A stretch of DNA of 64,000 nt from Aldehydirespirator sp028819505 (GCA_965207755.1 OZ242297.1:2790001-2854000); one strand, 5' to 3'. Positions 8,725 to 17,487 are shown, numbered from the stretch's first letter. A program made the numbers and translations. The notes: generated by a model from the letters alone, not told the origin.

Positions 8725-8762
8725 GTTCGCTTCGCTCGCGGGCCGCTCGGGCCACGGCCTCG
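8725..8762. repeat. dispersed 38-bp repeat, copy 1
   Basis: The segment containing GGGCCGCTCGGGCCACGGCC recurs at 30148-30185 with only a few differences, in the same relative orientation. Both copies are intergenic: here between DUF512 and der, there between the alkyl-DHAP-synthase-like gene and a CoA transferase. It looks like a small interspersed, REP-like element. Confidence 0.5.
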
Positions 8763-8796
8763 CCGGGCGCCCCGCCGCACTCCTCCCCACTGGCCC

Positions 8797-10212
8797 CTAC
8801 CCGCTCGGCCTCTGGTCCAGCGCCTGTCGCAGCGCCCGCCCGTGGGTGGCGACCACCTCCACCGGGCGGGGAAGCTCCTGCGTGGTCATCCCGTCGAGGA
8901 AGCGGCCCCGGCTGAGGCACACGTCGGGCAGCAGGTAGCGGTGGCCCTCGGGCTCGCCGGCCAGGGCCCGGGCCGCGTCCTCGCCCACCATCAGCCCGGT
9001 CACGCCGATGTTGCCGCCGAAGAAGCGGTTCTCGACCGGTACCACGCGCGCGTCGCTGCGGCCCAGCGACTCCACCAGCGGCGACACCACCGCCGCGCCC
9101 AGGGTGCCGGTGAGCACCGCCACGGGCGCGGTCCGGCCGGCGCGGCGCGGACCGAGCGACACCTGCACGGGCGAGCCGCCGGGACCGGCCACCACCTCGG
9201 CGGGCGAGCCCCGGCGGGGGGCGCGGTAGCCGTCGGCCGGCGCGCCGTCCACCCAGGCGAAGAAGCCCGGACGCGGCGGGGTGGGCGCGTGGCCCACCTC
9301 CGAGAACTCGATCTCGAAGGCTCGGGCCATGCCGATGCCGTCCTCGTGCATGTCGAAGCCCTCGTAGTGCTCCGCGGCCGGGAAGCTGCGCCCGCACATG
9401 AGGTAGTACTCGTCGGCCACGAACGCCAGGCGGCGACCGAGCAGCCGCAGGAACACGGCCTGCCAGCCCTCTACGAGGTCGACGACGGCGGCCGCCTCGG
9501 CCCGGGTGTGGCGCCGCATCCTGGGCTGGCGGTTGAACCTCGACAGCCCTAGGGGCACCACGCACAGCGTTCGCAGCTCCGGGAAGCGGTCGAGCACGCC
9601 CGCGAGGGTGTCGGCCAGCACGTCGCCGTCGTTGACCCCGGGGCACACCACCACCTGGCCGTGAACCTCGATGCCGGCGTCGAGCAGGAGCCGCAGCCAG
9701 CGCAGCGACACCGCGCCGCGGCGGTTCTGGAGGATCGCGGCCCGCACGTCGGGGTCGGTGGAGTGGATCGACACGTACAGCGGCGACAGCCGCTCGGTCA
9801 CCACCCGCTCGTAGTCGAGCTCGGTGAACCGGGTGAGGGTGGTGAAGTTCCCGTAGAGGAACGACAGCCGGTAGTCGTCGTCCTTGAGGTACAGCGAGCG
9901 GCGCATGCCCCGCGGCAGCTGGTGCACGAAGCAGAACTCGCAGTGGTTGTCGCAGGTCTGCACCCCGTCGAACACGGCCGAGTCGACCTCCGCTCCGAGA
10001 GGCTCGCCCTCCTGCTTGGCCACCACGACGGTGAATCTCCCGCCGCCGCGCCGCACTTCGAGGGGGACCTCGGCCCCGTCGCTCAGAAGCTGCCAGCGGA
10101 TCACGTCGCGGGGCGCCTCCCCGGCGATGGCCGCGACCTCGTCTCCGGGCCTCAGCCCCGCCCGCTCGGCCGGAGATCCCGACGCGACAGCCACGATCTG
10201 CGGTCCGGCCAC
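8797..10212 (-). CDS. DUF512 protein with PDZ and radical-SAM-like CxxxCxxC motif
   Basis: 471 residues. The N-terminal 65 residues form a PDZ-like domain (SPAERAGLRPGDEV), followed by CDNHCEFCF, a CxxxCxxC iron-sulfur motif of the radical SAM type, and the conserved DUF512 C-terminus (ENRFFGGNIGVTGLM; LPDVCL). This is a core gene of unknown reaction that commonly lies next to der in actinobacteria and firmicutes, as here. All three cysteines are present. It is divergent from the pseudokinase gene. Confidence 0.88.
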   Translation of the reverse strand: MAGPQIVAVASGSPAERAGLRPGDEVAAIAGEAPRDVIRWQLLSDGAEVPLEVRRGGGRFTVVVAKQEGEPLGAEVDSAVFDGVQTCDNHCEFCFVHQLPRGMRRSLYLKDDDYRLSFLYGNFTTLTRFTELDYERVVTERLSPLYVSIHSTDPDVRAAILQNRRGAVSLRWLRLLLDAGIEVHGQVVVCPGVNDGDVLADTLAGVLDRFPELRTLCVVPLGLSRFNRQPRMRRHTRAEAAAVVDLVEGWQAVFLRLLGRRLAFVADEYYLMCGRSFPAAEHYEGFDMHEDGIGMARAFEIEFSEVGHAPTPPRPGFFAWVDGAPADGYRAPRRGSPAEVVAGPGGSPVQVSLGPRRAGRTAPVAVLTGTLGAAVVSPLVESLGRSDARVVPVENRFFGGNIGVTGLMVGEDAARALAGEPEGHRYLLPDVCLSRGRFLDGMTTQELPRPVEVVATHGRALRQALDQRPSG

Positions 10213-10275
10213 CGTCCAAGGCTACCGGCCGGGCCCGGCCCAGCAGTGCCGTCACCACATTTCGCAGCACCTCAG

Positions 10276-10304
10276 TTGCAACATCGTTCCATGTCGTGTA
10301 TTTT
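10276..10304 (+). promoter_or_regulatory. sigma-70-type promoter, probably giving a leaderless transcript
   Basis: TTGCAA (10276-10281) and TATTTT (10299-10304) are separated by 17 bases, a good vegetative promoter in a GC-rich genome. The base seven downstream of the -10 is the A of an ATG at 10311, the spacing expected for leaderless mRNAs. That ATG opens a 25-codon frame which is out of phase with the pseudokinase gene. Confidence 0.6.
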
Positions 10305-10375
10305 ACTGCTATGTGCATGATTGAAGGTCTACTGCGGGACTACGACACGGAAGTCGGGAGAGACTGGGGCGGGCC

Positions 10376-11662
10376 GTGGCCGCGGTGACGGTCAGCCGGT
10401 CCGAGCGGGGGCTGATCGCGGTCAAGCAGGTCCCGGTGGAACGGGCCGCAGAGATCCAGCGGGAGGCGGATCTTCTGAAGCGACTGGACCATCCGGGCCT
10501 GGTGCGGTTCGTCGACCTCGTCGACACCGCGGACGGCGGCCGGGCGCTCCACACCGAGTTCGTCAACTCCGACACCTGGGCCTCCCGGCCGCTGACCGAC
10601 CCGGCCGAACGGGCCGCGGGTATGGCCGCCCTGGCCGCGGTGGTGGCCGACCTCCACCAGCTGGGCGTCGCCCACCTCCAGCTCACCCCGCCCCACATCC
10701 TGCACGGCGAGAACGATCTCCCCGTGCTGTGCGGTCTGGCCTCGGCGGCCGACGCCACCCCCGAGAACCGCGACGCCGACCTGGCCGCGCTGGCCGACCT
10801 CTGCCACGACCCGGCGCTGGGCAGGGGAGCACTCGCCGGGAAGCTGTTCTCACTGGCCGACGCGGCTCGGACTGGAACGCTCAGCGCCCGCGAACTGTCC
10901 CGGCGGCTCGACACGCTCGCGACCAGGCGACCGGCCCGAGCCGCGCCGGTCCGGGTCGCGGGCGGTGGCGTCCTCGATGGCGTCAGGCGGCTCTGCCGGC
11001 CCAAGCTGCTCCTCAGGGCCGCCGCGGCAGCGGCCGCAGTCTGCGCGGCCTTCGTGATCGGGGCCCGTGGCGGAGACCCGGAGCCACCCCTGCCGGACCC
11101 GGCACCGGCACAGGACGAGGCCCCTGGCGAGGTCGCCGGCGCGAGTCGACAACGGACCGAGGGGCACGACCCGGTCGACGGAACGAGCCGTCCCGCCGAG
11201 TCCGGGCCGGACCGGGGGCGGAACCCGGTCACCGATCCTGGCCCGGTCGCCGAGCCGGGCCCGGTCGCCCTGCCAGACCCGATCACCGAGCCGGTTCCCG
11301 GCCCGGCAGGCCTGCCAGGCCCGACCGCCGGACCGGGTCGGACCGCCGTGTCGGTGCGGGAGGCGGCCGCCGTCGTCGAGCACGGCGGGCGCCGCTACGC
11401 CATAGGCGCCACCGGCGACTTCGTGGAGGTCGGCGACTGGGACTGCGACGGGCAGGCCACCGCGGCGATCGTTCGTCCCAGCACCGGCGGGGTCGTGCTG
11501 TTCGACGCCTGGCCGGACCCGGGCGAGACCATCTCGCTGCCGGAGCGCTGGAGCGTGGACTCCCCTACCGGCGCCGACGCGGTCGCCCACGGCCGGTGCG
11601 ATCTGCTGAGGGTCTACACCACAGCAGGCTCCAAGCTCCTCAACCCCGGCGAGTCGTCATGA
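10376..11662 (+). CDS. membrane pseudokinase with extracellular FG-GAP-like domain (possible 5' frameshift)
   Basis: 428 residues from GTG. Residues 1-190 resemble a Ser/Thr kinase: the lysine of IAVKQVP and the helix glutamate of READLLKRL are present, but the catalytic loop reads HLQLTPPHIL (no HRD) and the DFG position reads CGLAS, so it should be catalytically dead. A membrane segment (about 213-234) leads into a long Pro/Gly linker, then a C-terminal domain with VGDWDCDGQATAAIVRPSTG, like a VCBS/FG-GAP repeat. The glycine loop is missing in this frame but is visible out of frame from the ATG at 10311 (EVGRDWGG). A one-base slip near 10367-10375 would restore a full kinase N-terminus. It probably acts as a sensor or scaffold. 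It overlaps the next gene by ATGA. Confidence 0.7.
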   Translation: MAAVTVSRSERGLIAVKQVPVERAAEIQREADLLKRLDHPGLVRFVDLVDTADGGRALHTEFVNSDTWASRPLTDPAERAAGMAALAAVVADLHQLGVAHLQLTPPHILHGENDLPVLCGLASAADATPENRDADLAALADLCHDPALGRGALAGKLFSLADAARTGTLSARELSRRLDTLATRRPARAAPVRVAGGGVLDGVRRLCRPKLLLRAAAAAAAVCAAFVIGARGGDPEPPLPDPAPAQDEAPGEVAGASRQRTEGHDPVDGTSRPAESGPDRGRNPVTDPGPVAEPGPVALPDPITEPVPGPAGLPGPTAGPGRTAVSVREAAAVVEHGGRRYAIGATGDFVEVGDWDCDGQATAAIVRPSTGGVVLFDAWPDPGETISLPERWSVDSPTGADAVAHGRCDLLRVYTTAGSKLLNPGESS

Positions 11663-11934
11663 CCGACTCCACCGGCGCAGCACGCGCGGCAGGACGCCCG
11701 GCCTCGGGCCCCAGGATCATCCCGGCAGGCCTGCGCCGGCTGGTGGCCGGCGCCTGGCTGGCGGCCCTGCTGGCAGCGACCGCCGCCGCCGGCACAGCAT
11801 CGGCCTCGTCCGGCGCCGCCCCCTACGCGATCACTGAGATCGGCCCCGCGCCGGCGACCGGGTTCAAGATCAGCGACATCGGCGCCGTCCCGACCCCGAC
11901 AGCCACTCCCCCGACGCAGACGACGCACCGCTGA
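11659..11934 (+). CDS. small secreted protein coupled to the pseudokinase
   Basis: A 91-residue protein. Its ATG overlaps the pseudokinase stop codon (ATGA), so translation is coupled. A signal sequence is evident (RRLVAGAWLAALLAAT with an AxA site near TASA), leaving a short mature peptide with two similar motifs, ITEIGPAPATGFK and ISDIGAVPTP. The stop codon lies inside the first unit of a 39-bp tandem array, so its C-terminus may be of variable length between strains. No known family; it could be a ligand or partner of the extracellular domain of the preceding protein. Confidence 0.6.
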   Translation: MTDSTGAARAAGRPASGPRIIPAGLRRLVAGAWLAALLAATAAAGTASASSGAAPYAITEIGPAPATGFKISDIGAVPTPTATPPTQTTHR

Positions 11935-12118
11935 GCACAGACGACGCGGACGACGCAGACGACGCACCGGCGAACACAGACGAACGCGGACGACGCAGAC
12001 GACGCACCGGCGAACACAGACGACCCAGACGACGCAGACGACGCACCGGCGAACACAGACGACGCGGACGACCCAGACGACGCACCGGCGAACACAGACG
12101 AACGCGGACGACGCACCG
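11922..12118. repeat. 39-bp tandem array at a stop codon
   Basis: The block GACGCACCGGCGAACACAGA recurs at 11922, 11961, 12001, 12040, 12079 and, partially, 12110, giving periods of 39, 40, 39, 39 and 31. The TGA that ends the small secreted protein is a variant of the first unit. One frame would encode Asp/Ala-rich repeats until a one-base shift between units. The array separates the convergent secreted-protein and rsmE genes. Confidence 0.8.
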
Positions 12119-12134
12119 GGCGAGGTCGGCGGCA

Positions 12135-12854
12135 TCAACCCCCGCTGACAGTCCCCGCCCCGGGCAGGTGGCCGCTGCGGCGGGCGGCCAGCACGGCCGC
12201 CGCAGCGATGGCCGCCGTCTCGGCTCGCATGATGTGCGGGCCGAGAACCACATGGCGCGGCACCGCGGCCGTCTCCGCCTCCGTCCATCCGCCCTCGGGA
12301 CCGACCAGCACGAAGTTCTCATCCGCCCTCAGTCGCCTACCGGCTGACAGCGCCAGCACAGCCCCGCCCAGGTCGAGCGCACCGAAGTCACGCACCGGCT
12401 CGACCTCCGGCAGCCACAGACGGCGGCACTGCATCACCGCCTCGCGAGCCACCCGCCGCCACCGCTGCAGGCGCCGGGCCGACTTGACCCCGTCCCAGCG
12501 CACCACCGACCGAGCGGCCACGAACGGCACGATCCGGTCCACCCCCAACTCGGTGAGCTTCTGCACGACCGTCTCGGAGCGCCCGCCCTTCAGCACCGCG
12601 AAGCCGACAGCAAGCACCGGCCTCGGGGCAGCCACCGCCACAACCCCGCCGACCGGCTCGACCCCGCCGGAGAAGCGGCACGGCCGCCACCGGCCGGCTC
12701 CGTCGCCGACGGTCAGAGGGTCGCCGGGGCGCAGGCGCAGGACCCGCTCGAGGTGATGGCGGTCGTCGCCGGCCAGCACCGGCGCATCCACGTCGGAGAC
12801 CAGCACATGCGGGCCCGACCGGGCGTCGCCAGCGGCCGGCTCCGGGCCGCTCAC
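12135..12854 (-). CDS. rsmE: 16S rRNA m3U1498 methyltransferase RsmE
   Basis: A SPOUT-class methyltransferase that methylates U1498 of 16S rRNA with SAM. The knot motif is visible as LVGPEGGWTEAE, followed by LGPHIMRAETAAIAA. The N-terminal PUA-like part has GDDRHHLERVLRLRPGD, and KGGRSETVVQKLTELGV is diagnostic. The frame extends to 12944, but the GTG at 12854 (about 239 residues) fits the family length better. It follows dnaJ by about 100 bases, a common actinobacterial hrcA-dnaJ-rsmE order. Confidence 0.9.
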   Translation of the reverse strand: MSGPEPAAGDARSGPHVLVSDVDAPVLAGDDRHHLERVLRLRPGDPLTVGDGAGRWRPCRFSGGVEPVGGVVAVAAPRPVLAVGFAVLKGGRSETVVQKLTELGVDRIVPFVAARSVVRWDGVKSARRLQRWRRVAREAVMQCRRLWLPEVEPVRDFGALDLGGAVLALSAGRRLRADENFVLVGPEGGWTEAETAAVPRHVVLGPHIMRAETAAIAAAAVLAARRSGHLPGAGTVSGG

Positions 12855-12957
12855 CCGGCCGCCGCCACCGGCGCCACCACACCCGCCCCCGAGTCGTCGG
12901 GTGCCTCTTGTGGAGTCACTCCACGAGTCCGGCCCGAGCTCCACGCAGGCGTGCGGC

Positions 12958-14073
12958 TCACCGGAACGCGGTGCGGATCCGGCCCAGCAGGCCCTCGCTC
13001 GGCGCGGCGACCTCCTCGCCCCGCAGCTCGGCCAGCCGGCGCACCAGATCCTCCTGCTCGCCGGTGAGATCGTCGGGCACGTCCACCACCAGCTGCACGA
13101 GCAGATCGCCGCGGCCCCGGCTGCGAACGTGGGGCACGCCGCGGCCCCTCAGCCGCACCACCGCGCCCGTCTCGGTCCCCTTGGGGACCACGATGCTCTC
13201 GGCGCCGTCGAGGGTCTCGTACTCCAGCCGGGCCCCCAGCGCCGCCTGGGTGAACGGCACGTGCAACTCGTGGACCAGGTCGCTGCCGTTGCGGTGGAAC
13301 CGCGGATGGGGACGGACCCTGGTGTGCACGTAGAGGTCGCCGTGGGCGCCGCCGCGGGGACCGGCCGCTCCCCTGCCGCTCAACCGCAGCGTCGTGCCGT
13401 CGTCCACCCCCACCGGCACCTGCACGCTGTAGGTGCGCTGCTCCAGCTTGCGGCCGTGCCCCTCGCAGTCGCCGCACACCTGCTCGATCATCTCGCCCAG
13501 ACCCCCGCAGAGGTCGCAGGCCGCGGCGGTGACCATCTGGCCGAGCATCGACTGGCGCACCCTGCGGACCTGCCCCGAGCCGCCGCACTGGGAGCACCTC
13601 ACCGGCGAGGTGCCCGCCTCGGCGCCGCTGCCGTCGCACGACTCGCAGCGCACCGCGGTGCGCACCGTCACCTCCCGCTCGGCCCCGAACACCACGTCGT
13701 GAAGATCGAGGTCGACGTGGGCCTCCAGGTCCTCGCCGGGAGGCGGGCCCTGAGGGCGCGCCGAGCCGAAGCCCCCGAAGGGCGAGTCGCCGGCGAAGAA
13801 CGCGTCGAAGATGCTGCCCAGGCCGCCGCTGAACGGGTCGGCCATGCCGGCCGCCCTGACGTCGTCGGTGCCGAAGCGGTCATACAGCGAGCGCCGCTCC
13901 GGATCCGACAGCACCTCGTAGGCCGCCCTCACCTCCTTGAAGCGGCTCTCTGCGGTCGGATCGTCGGGATTGGCGTCGGGATGGTACTGGCGGGCCATCT
14001 TGCGGTAGGCCCGCTTGAGCTCCTCGTCGGTGGCGCCGCGCTCCACCCCCAGCGTCTCGTAGTGGTCGGCCAT
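12958..14073 (-). CDS. dnaJ: chaperone DnaJ
   Basis: 371 residues. A J-domain (1-65) carries the HPD signature in ARQYHPDANP and is followed by a short G/F-rich region. The zinc-binding domain has all four CxxCxGxG motifs (CESCDGSG, CSQCGGSG, CDLCGGLG, CGDCEGHG), and the C-terminal substrate-binding domain follows. It stimulates the DnaK ATPase and hands over clients. It lies downstream of hrcA in the same direction. The G/F stretch is shorter than in E. coli, as in other type-2 actinobacterial DnaJ copies. Confidence 0.95.
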   Translation of the reverse strand: MADHYETLGVERGATDEELKRAYRKMARQYHPDANPDDPTAESRFKEVRAAYEVLSDPERRSLYDRFGTDDVRAAGMADPFSGGLGSIFDAFFAGDSPFGGFGSARPQGPPPGEDLEAHVDLDLHDVVFGAEREVTVRTAVRCESCDGSGAEAGTSPVRCSQCGGSGQVRRVRQSMLGQMVTAAACDLCGGLGEMIEQVCGDCEGHGRKLEQRTYSVQVPVGVDDGTTLRLSGRGAAGPRGGAHGDLYVHTRVRPHPRFHRNGSDLVHELHVPFTQAALGARLEYETLDGAESIVVPKGTETGAVVRLRGRGVPHVRSRGRGDLLVQLVVDVPDDLTGEQEDLVRRLAELRGEEVAAPSEGLLGRIRTAFR

Positions 14074-14191
14074 CTACAGCAGCTAGGTCTTCTGGGACGC
14101 GAGCCGGACACGTTCAACGTGCTCGTGGCACTCGCGGAGTTCGACCCCATGCTCGCTCAGAGCCGGCCGCGGCTCCCAGCGACCGGCCATC

Positions 14192-15184
14192 TCAGACCTC
14201 GTTCAGGGCCGGGCCGAGGCGCCGGCTCACCGCCGCCACTGCCGACAGCGCCTGCGGGTAGTCCATCCGGGTGGGTCCGATGACGCCGATCGTCCCGCCG
14301 CCGGCGCCCCCGGTGCTGTAAGGGGCCAGCACGAGCGAGCACTCGGCCAGCGAGGGCACGCCGGTCTCCTCGCCGATGGCCACCCTGCGGCCCCCGTCGA
14401 TCACCCTGCGCATCAGCGTCACCACTGCCAGCTGCTGCTCCAGCAGGCCCAGCACCTCGCGGAGATGCTCCACCGCGTCGAAGGCGGCCGCCAGCTTGGA
14501 CGTGCCGCCCACGAACACCTCGTGGTGGGCGCGGGCCTCCCGCAGCGCGGCGATGGCCGCGGCCAGCAGCCTGTCGTCGGGCTGATCGCAGTCGTCGATG
14601 TCGGCCAGGGTCCGGCCCACCACCCGGCGGGCCAGCCGCCCCGACGCGTCGGCCACCACCTCCGGCGAGGTGTCGGAGGGCACGTCGAGGGTGCGCTTCT
14701 CGATCACGCCGTTGGACATGACCGCCACCACCATGACCGTGCCGGCCGACAGTTCCACCAACTGGGCCGAGCGCACGGTGGCCGCCGCGGGGCTGGGCGC
14801 GACCACCACCGCGGTCCAGTCGGTGAGATCCGACAGCAGCCCGGTGGTGTCGCTGAGGATCGACTCGAACCCGCCGTGGGAGACCGAGAAGAAGTCGTTG
14901 ACCTGGAGGCGGTCGGCGGGATCGAGGGTGGGCGAAGGCGAGCGCCGGCGCCACTGGTCGACGAAGAAGCGGTAGCCCTTGGCGGTGGGCACCCGTCCGG
15001 CGCTGGTGTGGGGCTGGACCAGGTACTGCTGGTCGGACAGCGCGGCCATATCGCTCCGCACCGTGGCCGGCGAAGCGTCGATGCCCTGCGAGCGCGCCAC
15101 GCGGCCCGAACCGACCGGCAGGGCGGTGCGTATGTACTCCTGAACGACGGTGTAGAGGATGGCGGCCTTGCGGTCGTCGAGCAT
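14192..15184 (-). CDS. hrcA: heat-inducible transcription repressor HrcA
   Basis: 330 residues from ATG. The N-terminal winged helix includes LDDRKAAILYTVVQEYI and SPATVRSDMAALSDQ, followed by PHTSAGRVPTAKGYR, a hallmark of HrcA, and the GAF-like dimerisation domain ending with IGVIGPTRMDYPQ. HrcA represses groE/dnaK-type operons by binding CIRCE. I find no CIRCE element (TTAGCACTC-N9-GAGTGCTAA) upstream of hrcA or dnaJ in this window, so autoregulation is not evident here. It lies 70 bases downstream of lepA. Confidence 0.93.
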   Translation of the reverse strand: MLDDRKAAILYTVVQEYIRTALPVGSGRVARSQGIDASPATVRSDMAALSDQQYLVQPHTSAGRVPTAKGYRFFVDQWRRRSPSPTLDPADRLQVNDFFSVSHGGFESILSDTTGLLSDLTDWTAVVVAPSPAAATVRSAQLVELSAGTVMVVAVMSNGVIEKRTLDVPSDTSPEVVADASGRLARRVVGRTLADIDDCDQPDDRLLAAAIAALREARAHHEVFVGGTSKLAAAFDAVEHLREVLGLLEQQLAVVTLMRRVIDGGRRVAIGEETGVPSLAECSLVLAPYSTGGAGGGTIGVIGPTRMDYPQALSAVAAVSRRLGPALNEV

Positions 15185-15193
15185 GGGTGAAGA

Positions 15194-15283
15194 TGCTACC
15201 CGTCCAGCGCGAGGGCCGAGATGCCCGGCAGCCCCATGCGCGAGGGCCGAGATGCTACCCGTCCAGCGTGAGGGCCGAGATGA
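15194..15283. repeat. partial duplication of the lepA 3' end
   Basis: The last codons and stop of lepA (15255-15280; CTACCCGTCCAGCG on the plus strand) are copied again at 15196-15210. GAGGGCCGAGATG is present three times, at about 15211, 15242 and 15270. The copies fill the lepA-hrcA spacer. This is another stop-codon-associated duplication in the window. Confidence 0.65.
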
Positions 15284-17039
15284 AGGCCTCCTGGGGGATG
15301 TCGACCCGACCGATGCTCTTCATGCGCTTCTTGCCCGCCTTCTGCTTCTCGAGCAGCTTGCGCTTGCGGGTGACGTCGCCGCCGTAGAGCTTGGCGGTGA
15401 CGTCCTTGCGGTAGGCCTTGACCGTCTCACGGGCGATGATCCGCCCGCCGATGGCGGCCTGGATGGGCACCTCGAACTGCTGGCGCGGTATCAACTCCCG
15501 CAGGCGCCCGACCATGGCCCGGCCGTAGGCGTAGGCCTTGTCGCGGTGTACGACGGCGGAGAAGGCGTCCACCGCCACCCCCTGCAGCAGCACGTCGACC
15601 TTCACGAGGTCGGCCGCCGCGTAGCCGTCGGTCTCGTAGTCGAGGCTGGCGTAGCCCTGGGTGCGGCTCTTGAGCTGGTCGAAGAAGTCGATCACCACCT
15701 CGGCCAGCGGCAGCCGGTAGCGCAGCTCGACCCGCTCCGGCGACAGGTACTCCATGCGCACCAGCTCGCCCCGGCGCGACTGGCACAGCTCCATCAGCGT
15801 GCCGGTGTAGCCGGCGGGCGTGATCAGCGCGGCGGCCAGCATGGGCTCGGCGACATCGGAGATCTGGCCGGCCTCCGGCATCTCCGAGGGGTTGGACACC
15901 GCCACGACTTCGCCGCTGGTCATGGTCACCCGGTACTCCACCGACGGGGCGGTCGAGATCAGCGACAGGTCGAACTCGCGCTCGAGGCGCTCCCGGACGA
16001 TCTCCATGTGCAGCAGGCCCAGGAAGCCGCAGCGGAAGCCGAAGCCGAGCGCGCCGGAGGTCTCGGGCTCGTAGTTGAACCCGGCGTCGTTGAGGCGCAG
16101 CTTGGACAGGGCGGCCCGCAGGCTGGTGAAGTCGTCGCCGTCGGTCGGGTACAGGCCGGAGAACACCATCGGCTTCGGCTCCGAGTAGCCCTCCAGCGGC
16201 TCGGAAGCCGGCCGGGCCTCGTCGGTGACGGTCTCGCCCGAGCGGGCCTCGCCGACGTCCTTGATCCCGGCGATCAGGTATCCGGTCTCGCCGGGGCCGA
16301 GGCGGCCGACGACCTCGTCGGCCGGGGTGCGCACGCCGACCTCGTCGGCACCGTGTACCGTCCCGGCCTGCATGAACCGCACCCGGGAATCGGCCGCCAG
16401 CACGCCGTTCACCACCCGCACCGACGACACCACCCCCCGGTACTGGTCGAAGTGGGAGTCGAATATCAGCGCCTGGAGGGGCGCGTCGGCCGACCCCTGC
16501 GGGGGCGGGGTGCGCTCCAGCACCGCGTCGAGCAGGTCGGCCACGCCGTCGCCGGTCTTGGCCGAGATCCGGAGGATGTCGGCGGCGTCGATGCCGAGCA
16601 CCCGCTCCATCTCCTCCGCGCAGCGGTCCGGGTCGGCCGCGGGCAGGTCGATCTTGTTGACGGCGGCCACCACGTCGAGGTCGCTCTCGATGGCCTGGTA
16701 GCAGTTGGCCAGGGTCTGGGCCTCGATCCCCTGGGCCGCGTCCACCACCAGGATCACCGACTCGCAGGCGGCCAGCGACCGGCTGACCTCGTAGCTGAAG
16801 TCCACGTGGCCGGGCGTGTCGATCAGGTTGACGACGTGGTCGCGCCAGTTCAGGCGGACCGACTGGAGCTTGATGGTGATGCCCCGCTCGCGCTCGAGGT
16901 CCATCGAGTCGAGGTACTGCTCGCGCATCTCGCGGGCCTCCACCGCGCCGGTCAGCTCCAGCATCCGGTCGGCTAGCGTGGACTTGCCGTGGTCGATGTG
17001 GGCGATGATCGACGTGTTGCGGATGCGGTGCAGGTCCAT
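15255..17039 (-). CDS. lepA: elongation factor 4 (LepA)
   Basis: 594 residues, the full family length. GTPase motifs AHIDHGKST (13-21), DTPGH and NKID are all present; the effector region has ERERGITIK. The C-terminal LepA-specific domain ends with the K-rich KLYGGDVTRKRKLLEKQK stretch and RVDIPQEAF. It back-translocates or rescues stalled ribosomes. It is divergent from rpsT, with about 160 bases between the starts, a frequent bacterial pairing. Its 3' end has been partly duplicated just downstream. Confidence 0.97.
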   Translation of the reverse strand: MDLHRIRNTSIIAHIDHGKSTLADRMLELTGAVEAREMREQYLDSMDLERERGITIKLQSVRLNWRDHVVNLIDTPGHVDFSYEVSRSLAACESVILVVDAAQGIEAQTLANCYQAIESDLDVVAAVNKIDLPAADPDRCAEEMERVLGIDAADILRISAKTGDGVADLLDAVLERTPPPQGSADAPLQALIFDSHFDQYRGVVSSVRVVNGVLAADSRVRFMQAGTVHGADEVGVRTPADEVVGRLGPGETGYLIAGIKDVGEARSGETVTDEARPASEPLEGYSEPKPMVFSGLYPTDGDDFTSLRAALSKLRLNDAGFNYEPETSGALGFGFRCGFLGLLHMEIVRERLEREFDLSLISTAPSVEYRVTMTSGEVVAVSNPSEMPEAGQISDVAEPMLAAALITPAGYTGTLMELCQSRRGELVRMEYLSPERVELRYRLPLAEVVIDFFDQLKSRTQGYASLDYETDGYAAADLVKVDVLLQGVAVDAFSAVVHRDKAYAYGRAMVGRLRELIPRQQFEVPIQAAIGGRIIARETVKAYRKDVTAKLYGGDVTRKRKLLEKQKAGKKRMKSIGRVDIPQEAFISALTLDG

Positions 17040-17203
17040 GGGGCTCTTGCTGGGGCTCTCGGCCGGCGCCCGCAGGCGGGACGCGGCGGCAGGAAACGGT
17101 GGGGCGACGGCCCCGCAACGCTAGCCTCGACCGCCGGCCCTACGGCCCGAGACGACCGGCAGCCCCAAGGCGGCCGGAGGCCCGAGACGACCGGCAGGTG
17201 ATT

Positions 17204-17476
17204 GTGGCCAACATCAAGTCCCAGATAAAGCGCAACCGGCAGAACGAGAAGCGCCGCCTGCGCAATCGCACGGTCCGTTCCGAGGTGAACACCCGGACCA
17301 AGGCGGCTCTGGCCGCGGTCGAGCACGACGACGAGGGCGCGGATGAGACGCTGCGGCTCGCCGTCAAGCGGATCGACAAGGCCGCGGCCAAGGGCGTCAT
17401 CCACAGGAACACCGCCGCCCGTCGCAAGAGCCGCCTGGTGCGGCAGATAGAGCGCCTCCGGTCCGAGGAGGGCTGA
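17204..17476 (+). CDS. rpsT: 30S ribosomal protein S20
   Basis: 90 residues from GTG: ANIKSQIKRNRQNEKRR, then the long basic helices with KAAAKGVIHRNTAARRKSR and a RLVRQIERL end. The frame is open upstream to 17099, but the family begins at ANIKSQ and an AGGTG lies five bases before the GTG. It binds 16S rRNA early in 30S assembly. It is convergent with holA. Confidence 0.95.
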   Translation: MANIKSQIKRNRQNEKRRLRNRTVRSEVNTRTKAALAAVEHDDEGADETLRLAVKRIDKAAAKGVIHRNTAARRKSRLVRQIERLRSEEG

Positions 17477-17487
17477 CCTCCCCGAGT

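Noticed and set aside
5980..8938. Long plus-strand open frames opposite the phosphatase, der and DUF512 genes
   Set aside because: Arg/His/Pro/Gly-rich antisense translations with no family resemblance; they are by-products of high GC opposite well-supported genes.
8675..10318. One 1000-codon frame joining der to sequence upstream
   Set aside because: The upstream part is an out-of-frame reading of the DUF512 gene; Der homology begins at the ATG at 8674.
14074..15300. CIRCE operator for HrcA
   Set aside because: Only isolated half-site-like GAGTGCCA sequence occurs; the required inverted repeat with nine-base spacer is absent.
12901..16976. Long plus-strand frames opposite dnaJ, hrcA and lepA
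   Set aside because: Antisense shadows of three firmly identified genes.
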